Origin: an uncultured Acidobacteriota bacterium
GTDB taxonomy: Bacteria; Acidobacteriota; Thermoanaerobaculia; Gp7-AA8
Assembly: GCA_946887105.1 (NCBI GenBank)
Contig: CAMPKJ010000179.1
Coordinates: forward strand, 1 to 10,101
Direction: 5' to 3'
Length of the DNA stretch: 10,101 nucleotides
Shown: in pieces, positions 1 through 5,740 of the stretch
Numbering within the stretch: position 1 is the first letter of the stretch
Layout: each line of letters starts with the position of its first letter
The notes under the pieces: generated by a model
Database searches by the model: none
What the model was told of the DNA's origin: nothing
What the model saw: the letters and a program-made list of their open reading frames with translations, nothing else
Program-made: the position numbers and the translations under genes

Positions 1-775
1 GGTGGGGATCGTCATGCTCGTGGGCCCGATCGCGGGCGCGAACATTTTCCTCGCCGCGGGTCTCGCGGGCGCGGTGACGGCCGATCTCGCGCTGCGGGCC
101 ATCGCGCTGCTGTTTCTTCTCGCGCTGCCCGCCTCGCGCCTCGAGCCGCGGGAACGAACCTCTGAAACGACGATCGCGGCAATCCGCGACGGCTGGACGT
201 ACATCGCCGCGCACGGCACGTCGATGTATGCCGTCCTGCTCGTGGCGGTGAGCATCTTCTGTGTCACGCTGTGGATTCCGATCGCGCCGCTGCACTTGCA
301 TCAGCTGTTCGCCGACGCCGACCGCATCCTGAGCTTGCACACGGGGCTCTTCGGCATCGGCGCATTGATCGGCGGCCTGGCCGCACCGCGCGTCCTTCGC
401 TGGGCGGGCAGCGGTGTGGCCTTCTTCTGTGGCCTGGCGCTCGAGGCCATCGCGCTCGTGAGCTACTCGCAGGTTCGCGCCATGCCGCTGTCGATGGCCG
501 TGTGTCTCTGCTGGGGCATCTGCGTGTCGTTGACGCTCGTCGCCTATTACGTCCTGATCCAGGAGCTGGTCGGCTCCGACTTTCTCGGGCGCGTGCTTGC
601 GTTCGCGCAACAGGGCGAAGGCGTGGCGACCGTCGCCTCGATGGCGCTCGCCGCCGTGCTCTTCCGGCTGATGAGCGCACAGAAGATTCTCTTCTTCGCC
701 GGGATCGTCTACCTGGCCATCGTCTCGTTCTCCGCCGCCACGCGGACGGGGATGCAGCTGCTGCGGACCAGATGA
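1..775 (+). CDS. MFS transporter, C-terminal part (5' end outside window)
   Basis: This is the C-terminal portion, about 257 residues, of a major facilitator superfamily permease, probably a drug or metabolite exporter of the MFS_3 (EntS-like) type. The frame is open to the left edge, so the apparent GTG at position 2 is probably internal; a full protein would be near 400 residues. Hydrophobic helices alternate with short loops. An Arg/Glu-rich cytosolic loop (residues ~46-58, ending the first half) precedes a helix group starting at WTYIAA. Gly-rich helices near LFGIGALIGG and the loop QELVGSDFLGRVLA, with the Arg-Val typical of this subgroup, follow. Its TGA stop lies inside the ATGATG start of the next gene, so the two are translationally coupled. 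Substrate cannot be told from sequence. Export of the locus product is possible given the enediyne genes downstream, but that is inference. Confidence 0.85.
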   Translation, partial: VGIVMLVGPIAGANIFLAAGLAGAVTADLALRAIALLFLLALPASRLEPRERTSETTIAAIRDGWTYIAAHGTSMYAVLLVAVSIFCVTLWIPIAPLHLHQLFADADRILSLHTGLFGIGALIGGLAAPRVLRWAGSGVAFFCGLALEAIALVSYSQVRAMPLSMAVCLCWGICVSLTLVAYYVLIQELVGSDFLGRVLAFAQQGEGVATVASMALAAVLFRLMSAQKILFFAGIVYLAIVSFSAATRTGMQLLRTR

Positions 776-2592
776 TGCGGAGCGTCGCGTGTCTCCTCGC
801 CGCCGTTTCGTTCCTGTGCGCATGCACGCACGCCGTCACGCCTGCGCCAGGCGGCCGCTATGCGCTGCGCATGGTCGCGTCGGACACGATGGGCGGCGGC
901 GACGGCGCGATCTCGCCGAGCGGCCGCTACATCGCGATCTCATCGCGGCGTACCGGGAGCGTCGATCTGTGGATCTATGACATCGCCGGCGAGACGTGGT
1001 CACAGATCACGAACGGGGCTGGAGACGAATTCGAAGCACAGTGGTCACCGGATGAAACGCTTCTGGCCTTCACGACGTCAGAGGCGGGCAACAAAGACAT
1101 CGCCGTGATCGCGCTCGCCTCGCGCGAGGTGAAACGGATCACCAGCTCGCCCGATGACGATGAGTATCCGGCCTGGTCTCCGGATGGCCGGCAGCTCGTC
1201 TATACGGGCGGTCCATGGAAAGAGCGCGACTTCTTCATCATCGCCGCCGAGGGTGGCACGCCGGTGCGCGTCACGCGGCGCTCCGGAATGGCGGGCGCGT
1301 GTTCCTTCGAACCGGGAGGGCAGTCGCTGATCTGCCATCGCTACGACACGGGATCGGGCAACGTGGTGCGCATCGCGATTCGCTCCGGCGAAGAGACTCC
1401 GCTGACGGAAGGACAGGCGTGGGATTACAAGCCCACGACCTCGCCGGATGGCCGGTGGGTCGCGTTCTCGCGCAATCTCGAGAATCCGGCGTCGATCGTG
1501 GTGATGCCGTCGCGTGGCGGCGAGGCGCGCGCGCTGGTCGCGACGAACAGCGAAGACCGCTGGCCGACGTGGAGCGCGACAGGAAACCAGCTGCTGTTCC
1601 ACCGCAGCGCGACCTCGGCGGTTTCGCTGCGCGTGCTCGATCGCGAGAGCGGAACGGTGCGAACCATCGCCGGCGAGAGCGAGCAGCCCGGCCAGGGATC
1701 GTTCGATCCAGAGGGCCGGCGGGTCGTGTACGCGGCCCGGCGCGATGGCCGCGGCATCCTGCGGATGTTCGATCTCTCGAGCGGCACCGGCCGGGACGTC
1801 GATACCGGCGGATACGAAGCAGCGTTTCCACGCTGGTCACCGGACGGAACGCGCATCGCCTTTCTGGCGCGCGTGGATGGGCGATGGACGATCGCCACGA
1901 TGGAACCCGACGGAGGACCCGTATCCGTGGTGCCGCTGCCGAAGACCGTGCATGGCATGCTCGGGCCGATCGACTGGTCGCCGGACGGAAAGCGCATCGC
2001 CTTCAAAGCGGATGGTCTGCCGTTCGAAGCCGATCTGTACATCGTCGACGTCGACAGCGGCGCGCTCCGCAACGTCACCAACGATCATTGGTGGAACGAG
2101 TCGCCGTCGTGGACGCCGGACGGCCAGTCGCTGGCGTTCATGTCGACGCGCGGAGGCGGTTGGACGTGGGGCCTGTTCCGCATGAACGTGAACACCGGCG
2201 CGGTCGACGTGCTGGCCACGCCCGACTACACGGAGAAATACTTCCCGCGCGTCGGCGCCGATGGCTGGGCCGTATGGACGAGCTACGATGAAGCCGGCAC
2301 TCCTCGGCTCGTGCAGGCTTCGCCCGCCGGCGTCGTCACGCCGATCGACGCTGCCGGCGAGGGAACGATGTGGCCATCGTTTTCGAGCGACGGCAAGCAG
2401 CTGCTCTATACGGTGGTCACGCACCGCATCGAATACTGGGTGGCGGAAAACCCGCTGTCCGACGATTCCCCCGTCGGCCGGATGGCGCGGACGAAGCCTC
2501 CCGCCTCGCAGCCGGAGCGTGTGCAGGCGCACCCGAGCTCTCCCGTCGCCACGGCAGTGCGTGAGAGTCCGGTGCAACTGCTCCATCGTTGA
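772..2592 (+). CDS. TolB-like (PD40) beta-propeller lipoprotein
   Basis: Predicted envelope protein of about 606 residues made almost entirely of WD40-like/PD40 propeller blades, as in TolB and the propeller half of prolyl oligopeptidases. The N-terminus is a lipoprotein signal: a short hydrophobic stretch ending in Leu15-Cys16-Ala17-Cys18, so Cys18 would be lipidated. Blade signatures recur along the chain: WSPDE near residue 91, WSPDG near 135, TSPDG near 224, WSPDG near 355 and 402, WTPDG near 447. No peptidase or other catalytic domain follows; the last ~45 residues are Pro/Ser/Arg-rich and look disordered. The start is ATG 772 or 775 (both in frame); upstream in-frame sequence lies inside the MFS gene and is rejected. 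The ATGA overlap and lack of a clear Shine-Dalgarno argue for coupled translation. Such proteins usually act as binding or scaffolding modules; the ligand here is unknown. Confidence 0.88.
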   Translation: MMRSVACLLAAVSFLCACTHAVTPAPGGRYALRMVASDTMGGGDGAISPSGRYIAISSRRTGSVDLWIYDIAGETWSQITNGAGDEFEAQWSPDETLLAFTTSEAGNKDIAVIALASREVKRITSSPDDDEYPAWSPDGRQLVYTGGPWKERDFFIIAAEGGTPVRVTRRSGMAGACSFEPGGQSLICHRYDTGSGNVVRIAIRSGEETPLTEGQAWDYKPTTSPDGRWVAFSRNLENPASIVVMPSRGGEARALVATNSEDRWPTWSATGNQLLFHRSATSAVSLRVLDRESGTVRTIAGESEQPGQGSFDPEGRRVVYAARRDGRGILRMFDLSSGTGRDVDTGGYEAAFPRWSPDGTRIAFLARVDGRWTIATMEPDGGPVSVVPLPKTVHGMLGPIDWSPDGKRIAFKADGLPFEADLYIVDVDSGALRNVTNDHWWNESPSWTPDGQSLAFMSTRGGGWTWGLFRMNVNTGAVDVLATPDYTEKYFPRVGADGWAVWTSYDEAGTPRLVQASPAGVVTPIDAAGEGTMWPSFSSDGKQLLYTVVTHRIEYWVAENPLSDDSPVGRMARTKPPASQPERVQAHPSSPVATAVRESPVQLLHR

Positions 2593-2631
2593 ATGATGTG
2601 ATTGCGCTGCCGGTCGGCAGCGAGGACGATC

Positions 2632-3444
2632 ATGGAAACGATGCAAAACGATCGCGAAGACGTCGAGCTGCGTGCGGCATTGCAGAACGACGTGACGTAC
2701 AGCCACGCCACGAGCGCGATCTGGCAGCTGGCCGTCTATGACACGCTGCACGGCGGCCGCCGTTACGCCAACATCGGTGGGCGCCAGCTGCTCGAACATC
2801 TCGGGAGCGCCGCACGCCTGACCTCCGCATCGCACGTGCTCGAGCTTTGTTGCGGCGTCGGCGACATCTGCCGCGATCTCGCGGAGCGCTTCGGCTGCCG
2901 CGTCACCGGCGTGGAATGGAACCGGCGGCAAGTCGATCACGCGCGCGCGCTTCCGCATCCGTCGGTCGAGTTCATCGAGGCCGATGTCCGCTTGTTCGAC
3001 ACGCCCACGCGCTTCGACGCGATCGCGGCGTTCGATTCGCTTTCACTGGTGCCGTCGCTCGACGTCGTCCTGCGCCGCAGCGCGAGCCTGCTCGCTCCGG
3101 GCGGAACGCTGGTGCTCTCCGACGTCGTGGCCGGTCCTCATGTCACGCCGGAGCTGCAGCGCTTCATGTGGGAGCTCGATGCGGTGGTCAACCTGCCCGC
3201 GCCGGACGACTATCGCGAGCTGCTGACGGCGGCGGAGCTGCGAGCGATCGAGATCGCCGACCTGACTCACGTGGCGGAGGCCTCATTCGACGCAATCGGC
3301 GTCTCGTTGCGCGCTCACGAGGAACGGCTCGTTCGCGAGTGCGGCGCCGCCGATGTCGAGGAATGGCGCGACGCGGTGGCGCGGTACGCCGGCGCGTTCG
3401 CGCGGCGCGAGCTGCTGTACGTCTGCATCACCGCGCGGGCGTAG
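2632..3444 (+). CDS. class I SAM-dependent methyltransferase
   Basis: A cytosolic Rossmann-fold methyltransferase of 270 residues. Motif I, the glycine-rich SAM loop, is LELCCGVGD at residues 70-78. The acidic residue that binds the ribose hydroxyls is probably Glu95 in VTGVEW, and Asp118 in EADV fits motif II. A later LVLSDVV strand fits motif III/post-II. The C-terminal third (ELLTAAELRAIEIADLTH) resembles the strand-helix cap of small-molecule methyltransferases, and no RNA- or DNA-binding domain is seen, so a small-molecule acceptor is likely. ATG 2632 was chosen because GAGGA sits 5 nt upstream; a TTG at 2602 lacks comparable support and ATG 2641 is a weaker alternative. It lies 39 nt after the propeller gene on the same strand and is followed by a terminator-like hairpin. 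Tailoring of the polyketide product is possible but not shown. Confidence 0.85.
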   Translation: METMQNDREDVELRAALQNDVTYSHATSAIWQLAVYDTLHGGRRYANIGGRQLLEHLGSAARLTSASHVLELCCGVGDICRDLAERFGCRVTGVEWNRRQVDHARALPHPSVEFIEADVRLFDTPTRFDAIAAFDSLSLVPSLDVVLRRSASLLAPGGTLVLSDVVAGPHVTPELQRFMWELDAVVNLPAPDDYRELLTAAELRAIEIADLTHVAEASFDAIGVSLRAHEERLVRECGAADVEEWRDAVARYAGAFARRELLYVCITARA

Positions 3445-3460
3445 TCGAGAAGCTTGGGGT

Positions 3461-3488
3461 GCGGCGGCCGCAGCCGCCGCTTTTGTAT
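3461..3488 (+). terminator. Probable intrinsic terminator of the methyltransferase gene
   Basis: A pure G/C stem, 3461-3468 against 3473-3480 with loop CGCA, is followed at once by TTTTGTAT. It starts 17 nt after the methyltransferase stop. The T-tract is short but in the right place for Rho-independent termination on the plus strand. The hairpin is also the left arm of the larger inverted repeat. Confidence 0.6.
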
Positions 3489-3509
3489 GTTCGTGCGCCG
3501 CGTAAGAGA

Positions 3510-3536
3510 TACGAAGGCGGCGGCTGCGGCCGCCGC
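3510..3536 (-). terminator. Possible intrinsic terminator of the SnoaL-like gene
   Basis: Read on the minus strand, the right arm forms the same 8-bp GC hairpin and is followed by CTTCGTA, a poorer U-tract than on the plus strand. It lies about 20 nt past the stop codon of the leftward SnoaL-like gene. Termination in this direction is plausible but weaker. Confidence 0.45.
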
Positions 3537-3556
3537 ACTCCAGGACGTCAGTGCGG

Positions 3557-4174
3557 TCAGCGTCCGCCGCTGGCGGCGGTCGCCTGGACGCGGGTTCCGG
3601 TGGGGTCGTACGTCTCGACCGGACCGCCCGGGGACATGTGCCACTGGATGAAGCGCCACGTGCCGCGATCGTTCACCGCAACCGCGGAGGCGCGCAGCGG
3701 CACGACCTGTTTCGCGCCGTCGGGGCTGACCATCTGCACGCGGCACTCTTCGGTGCAGATGCCGAGCGATCCGGAGACGCGGCAGGCGATCATCGGGTGG
3801 TCGGCGAGCGACTTCACGCGCGAGGTCTTGATCGTGTCGAAGATCTTGTCGGTGAAGCGATCGAGATCCGCTTTCGTCCGCAACTTGATCGGTGCTTCCG
3901 TCTGCGGATCGTTGTCGAACGTGGCCAGCTTCTCGTCGCCGATGATCATCGACTTGAGCGCGGGCACGTCCATGGCGTTCCACGACTCGTGAAGGCGGTG
4001 GTACGCAACCTCGAGGTCGCGCGAGGCCGCCTCGTCCCAGACGATCGCCGGACCAGGGGCGGGAGCATCAGCGGGAGCGGCGATGGCAATCGCGGCAAAC
4101 GCCGTCATCAGTGCGGCGAGCGTTCCAACAAGCCAGACCGCGGATCCGCGGCGGAGCCGGAGTGGTGTATGCAT
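3557..4174 (-). CDS. Secreted SnoaL/NTF2-like (DUF4440-type) protein
   Basis: About 205 residues: an N-terminal export signal (Arg-rich LRLRRG, then a hydrophobic run through FAAIAIAA), a Pro/Ala linker, and one NTF2-like cone domain. The domain begins with the helix DLEVAYHRLHESWNAMDVPALKSM, continues through a loop of strands, and ends with a strand pair including WRFIQWHMS, typical of the SnoaL_3/DUF4440 group. Such proteins range from polyketide cyclases to proteins with no known activity, and catalytic residues cannot be assigned here. Three cysteines cluster in CRVSGSLGICTEEC, which could form a disulfide after export. An upstream in-frame ATG at 4189 is possible, but AAGGAGG sits just 5 nt before ATG 4174 and would lie inside the coding sequence if 4189 were used, so 4174 is preferred. 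Being exported, it is unlikely to cyclise a cytosolic polyketide. Confidence 0.78.
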   Translation of the reverse strand: MHTPLRLRRGSAVWLVGTLAALMTAFAAIAIAAPADAPAPGPAIVWDEAASRDLEVAYHRLHESWNAMDVPALKSMIIGDEKLATFDNDPQTEAPIKLRTKADLDRFTDKIFDTIKTSRVKSLADHPMIACRVSGSLGICTEECRVQMVSPDGAKQVVPLRASAVAVNDRGTWRFIQWHMSPGGPVETYDPTGTRVQATAASGGR

Positions 4175-4204
4175 CGGTTCCTCCTTCATCAGTAAAGTCA
4201 GTGT

Positions 4205-4218
4205 GCGGCGATCGCCGC
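4205..4218. promoter_or_regulatory. 14-bp perfect palindrome upstream of the SnoaL-like gene
   Basis: GCGGCGATCGCCGC is perfectly self-complementary with no spacer, 31-44 nt upstream of the preferred SnoaL-like start and within the 94-nt gap after the SCP2-like stop. With no loop and no following T-tract it suits a protein-binding DNA dyad better than a terminator. In GC-rich DNA such a palindrome may be chance. Confidence 0.3.
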
Positions 4219-4268
4219 GCGCGCGCTTCTCCGCGATTGCGGGAGTTGGAGATGAACGCGGCGAGGCC

Positions 4269-4637
4269 TCAAGCGCTCCGCCGCGCCACGGCGGCCAGGG
4301 CGTCGAAGGCGCGGACGTAGGGGAGGATGCGCGGCAGTGACCCGGAGAAACGAAGCTTTCCGGTCAGCACGGCGAGCTTGGCGTCGATCCGGCCGGAGAC
4401 GAAGTCCCGCCATTGCTGCTCGGTGGCGCGGAACAGCGGCGTGAACGGCTCGCTGGCCGTGACGCGCGTTCCGCGGCCCTGGTCATCCCAGTTCACCCAT
4501 GCGGTCTGCGGCGATTCGCCTTCGAGCTGAAACTGCAGCGTGCCGGCGCCGGCGAAGAGACGCGCGTCATCGGCCGCGTTCCACGCACCGAGCACGGCAT
4601 CCCACCACGCATCGGAAAAGAATTCGCGTTCCGGCAT
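4269..4637 (-). CDS. Small SCP2-like (sterol carrier / lipid-binding) protein
   Basis: A cytosolic protein of about 122 residues with no signal peptide. The order of elements fits an SCP2 domain: an N-terminal helix (FFSDAWWDAVLGAWNAA), beta strands (GTLQFQLEG, TAWVNWDD), then a helix with WRDFVSGRIDAKLAVLTGKLRFSG. This is the usual SCP2 segment in which a 'G-x-x-x-x-x-A-x-x-x-G-x-x-x-x-x-G' run precedes the final helix. SCP2 domains bind lipids or other hydrophobic molecules. ATG 4637 (MPEREFF) is preferred; a GTG at 4652 adds five residues and neither has a strong Shine-Dalgarno. It is the nearest gene to the enediyne operon, divergent across about 137 nt, and 94 nt upstream of the SnoaL-like gene, with which it may be co-transcribed. 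A role with the hydrophobic polyene is possible but speculative. Confidence 0.65.
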   Translation of the reverse strand: MPEREFFSDAWWDAVLGAWNAADDARLFAGAGTLQFQLEGESPQTAWVNWDDQGRGTRVTASEPFTPLFRATEQQWRDFVSGRIDAKLAVLTGKLRFSGSLPRILPYVRAFDALAAVARRSA

Positions 4638-4774
4638 TCCACACCAACCCACCGTACAACTTCGTATCGATTCCCTCCAGAATTCTTCTCCCCGATTGCT
4701 ATTTTCATGAATTCATCGCGGGCGTGGGTAGGGATTTCATGCCCTGTAACACTCCACCAAATGCAGGTTGACCC
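4638..4774. promoter_or_regulatory. Divergent intergenic region, probable promoter of the enediyne operon
   Basis: This spacer separates the leftward SCP2-like gene from the rightward UnbL-UnbV-UnbU-PKSE operon. It is visibly richer in A/T than its surroundings, especially 4650-4716. It holds two short perfect dyads, AGAATTCT (4679-4686) and ATGAATTCAT (4707-4716). The downstream genes are too tightly packed for internal promoters, so the operon promoter most likely lies here. No convincing -35/-10 pair could be picked on either strand. AGGTTG (4765-4770) is the only, weak, ribosome-binding candidate for the UnbL gene. Confidence 0.45.
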
Positions 4775-5737
4775 ATGTCAGAGCTACGGGTTGTGAACGC
4801 CGCCGCGTTGCGCAGGAGTGGAGGGTCGCCTCTTCGCTCGGCAATCCTCGGCATCGCCGAGCGCGAAGTCGATTTCGCACGCCGCCGGTTCGCCCTGCAT
4901 CGGCCCACCGCACGCCAGCACCTCGAACGCGCCGGACGGGCATTCGTGACCGGCTATAACACCGCCCTGGCCTCTTCGGTCGAGGAGCTGCCGCCGCTCC
5001 TCGGCGAGGTCGATCCGGACCTCGCCGGCTTCGCGCATGAAGGCGCGGCGATGGCGCTCACGCTCCTCGATCTGTTCACGTTCTGGCGGCGACGCCGGTG
5101 GCGTGTCTTGTTGGAGACCGCGCCGCAGCACAGCTACCTGATCCAGGTCGGCGCCGGATGGGCGCTCGCACGCCTGCGCATCCGGCGGGTGCCGTCGTTC
5201 CTGCGCGGCGATCCGTTGCACTGGCGGCTGGTCGTCGACGGATACGGCTTTCACGAAGGCTTCTTCGCGCCGGAGCGAACGATCCGCCGCGCGGCCGAAC
5301 CGCGTCTCGAACCCGGTCTGCGCGCGAATTTCGATCAAGGCGTCGGCCGCAGTCTCTGGTTCTTCTGCGCTGCCGATCCCGATGCCATCGCCGAGGCGAT
5401 CGCCGGATTTCCTGAGCACCGGCGGGGCGATCTCTGGAGCGGCAGCGGCCTCGCCTGCGCGTATGCCGGCGGAGTCGACGAAACGGCGGTCCGCGCGCTG
5501 CTCGAGCGCGCGGGCGATCTCGCATCGCACCTGTTCCAGGGAGTCGTCTTCGCCGCGAAAGCACGGCAGCGCGCGGCGAATCCCACGGCGGCTACCGAAA
5601 CGGCATGCCGCGTCGTGTGCGGGATGACGGTTGACGCAGCAGCGGCACTTGCCGACGAAACCACATGCGGCCTGGATCTGGATGACGCCGGCGCATACGA
5701 GGAGTGGCGACGGCGCATTCGCGACATGAGGAGGTGA
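4775..5737 (+). CDS. unbL: Enediyne biosynthesis protein UnbL/E3 type (DUF1702)
   Basis: A protein of 320 residues, the usual length of the DUF1702 family. The family is found beside enediyne polyketide synthases, where it is called UnbL or E3. It has no signal peptide. Recognisable blocks are an N-terminal Arg/Ala-rich region, an aromatic-basic patch FTFWRRRRW, the block HSYLIQVGAGWALARL at residues 119-134, VVDGYGFHEGFF at about 153-164 (His160-Glu161-Gly162), and the C-terminal block AATETACRVVCGMT. The family is invariably present in the warhead cassette but I know of no settled reaction for it. The start at ATG 4775 follows a weak AGGTTG site and matches the family N-terminus. It is the first gene of the operon; its stop codon lies inside the strong Shine-Dalgarno of the UnbV gene. 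The assignment rests on both sequence blocks and gene order. Confidence 0.87.
   Translation: MSELRVVNAAALRRSGGSPLRSAILGIAEREVDFARRRFALHRPTARQHLERAGRAFVTGYNTALASSVEELPPLLGEVDPDLAGFAHEGAAMALTLLDLFTFWRRRRWRVLLETAPQHSYLIQVGAGWALARLRIRRVPSFLRGDPLHWRLVVDGYGFHEGFFAPERTIRRAAEPRLEPGLRANFDQGVGRSLWFFCAADPDAIAEAIAGFPEHRRGDLWSGSGLACAYAGGVDETAVRALLERAGDLASHLFQGVVFAAKARQRAANPTAATETACRVVCGMTVDAAAALADETTCGLDLDDAGAYEEWRRRIRDMRR
5729..5737 (+). promoter_or_regulatory. Very strong Shine-Dalgarno for the UnbV gene
   Basis: AGGAGGTGA matches the 16S rRNA anti-Shine-Dalgarno over nine bases and ends 3 nt before ATG 5741. It overlaps the last codons and TGA of the UnbL gene, so ribosomes finishing UnbL are placed to start UnbV. 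It is the strongest such site in the operon. Confidence 0.75.
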
Positions 5738-5740
5738 GGG

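Larger units (their letters stand above)
3453..3544. repeat. Large inverted repeat of two GC hairpins (REP-like)
   Basis: The left arm 3453-3488 pairs with the right arm 3509-3544 around a 20-nt centre (3489-3508). The core 22 bp (3459-3480 against 3517-3538) is perfectly complementary. Outside the core the arms pair with only a few G-T mismatches, giving a stem of about 36 bp. Each arm is itself a palindrome: 8-bp stems GCGGCGGC/GCCGCCGC around a 4-nt loop. The element fills the gap between two converging genes. This double-hairpin design fits a bidirectional terminator or a mobile REP/BIME-type repeat. No similar copy was noticed elsewhere in the window. Confidence 0.85.

Noticed and set aside
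271..771. N-terminal extension of the propeller lipoprotein frame back into the MFS gene
   Set aside because: It would overlap the MFS coding sequence by 500 nt and bury the lipoprotein signal that begins at 772.
1215..2291. Plus-strand open frame (358 codons) within the propeller gene
   Set aside because: Out-of-frame shadow of the PD40 protein; no family resemblance and extreme Arg content.
1837..2958. Long minus-strand open frame (373 codons) across the propeller and methyltransferase genes
   Set aside because: Arg/His/Ala-rich composition typical of the antisense of GC-rich genes, no domain seen, and it opposes two well-supported genes.
2847..3992. Long plus-strand open frame (381 codons)
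   Set aside because: It runs out of frame through the methyltransferase, across the inverted repeat and antisense to the SnoaL-like gene; low-complexity Arg-rich translation with no recognisable motif.
4205..4218. Palindrome considered as an intrinsic terminator for the SCP2-like gene
   Set aside because: There is no loop, the usable hairpin stem would be only about 5 bp, and no T-tract follows; kept only as a weak operator candidate.
4493..4708. Small minus-strand frame starting in the divergent spacer (71 codons)
   Set aside because: It overlaps the SCP2-like gene out of frame and shows no recognisable domain.
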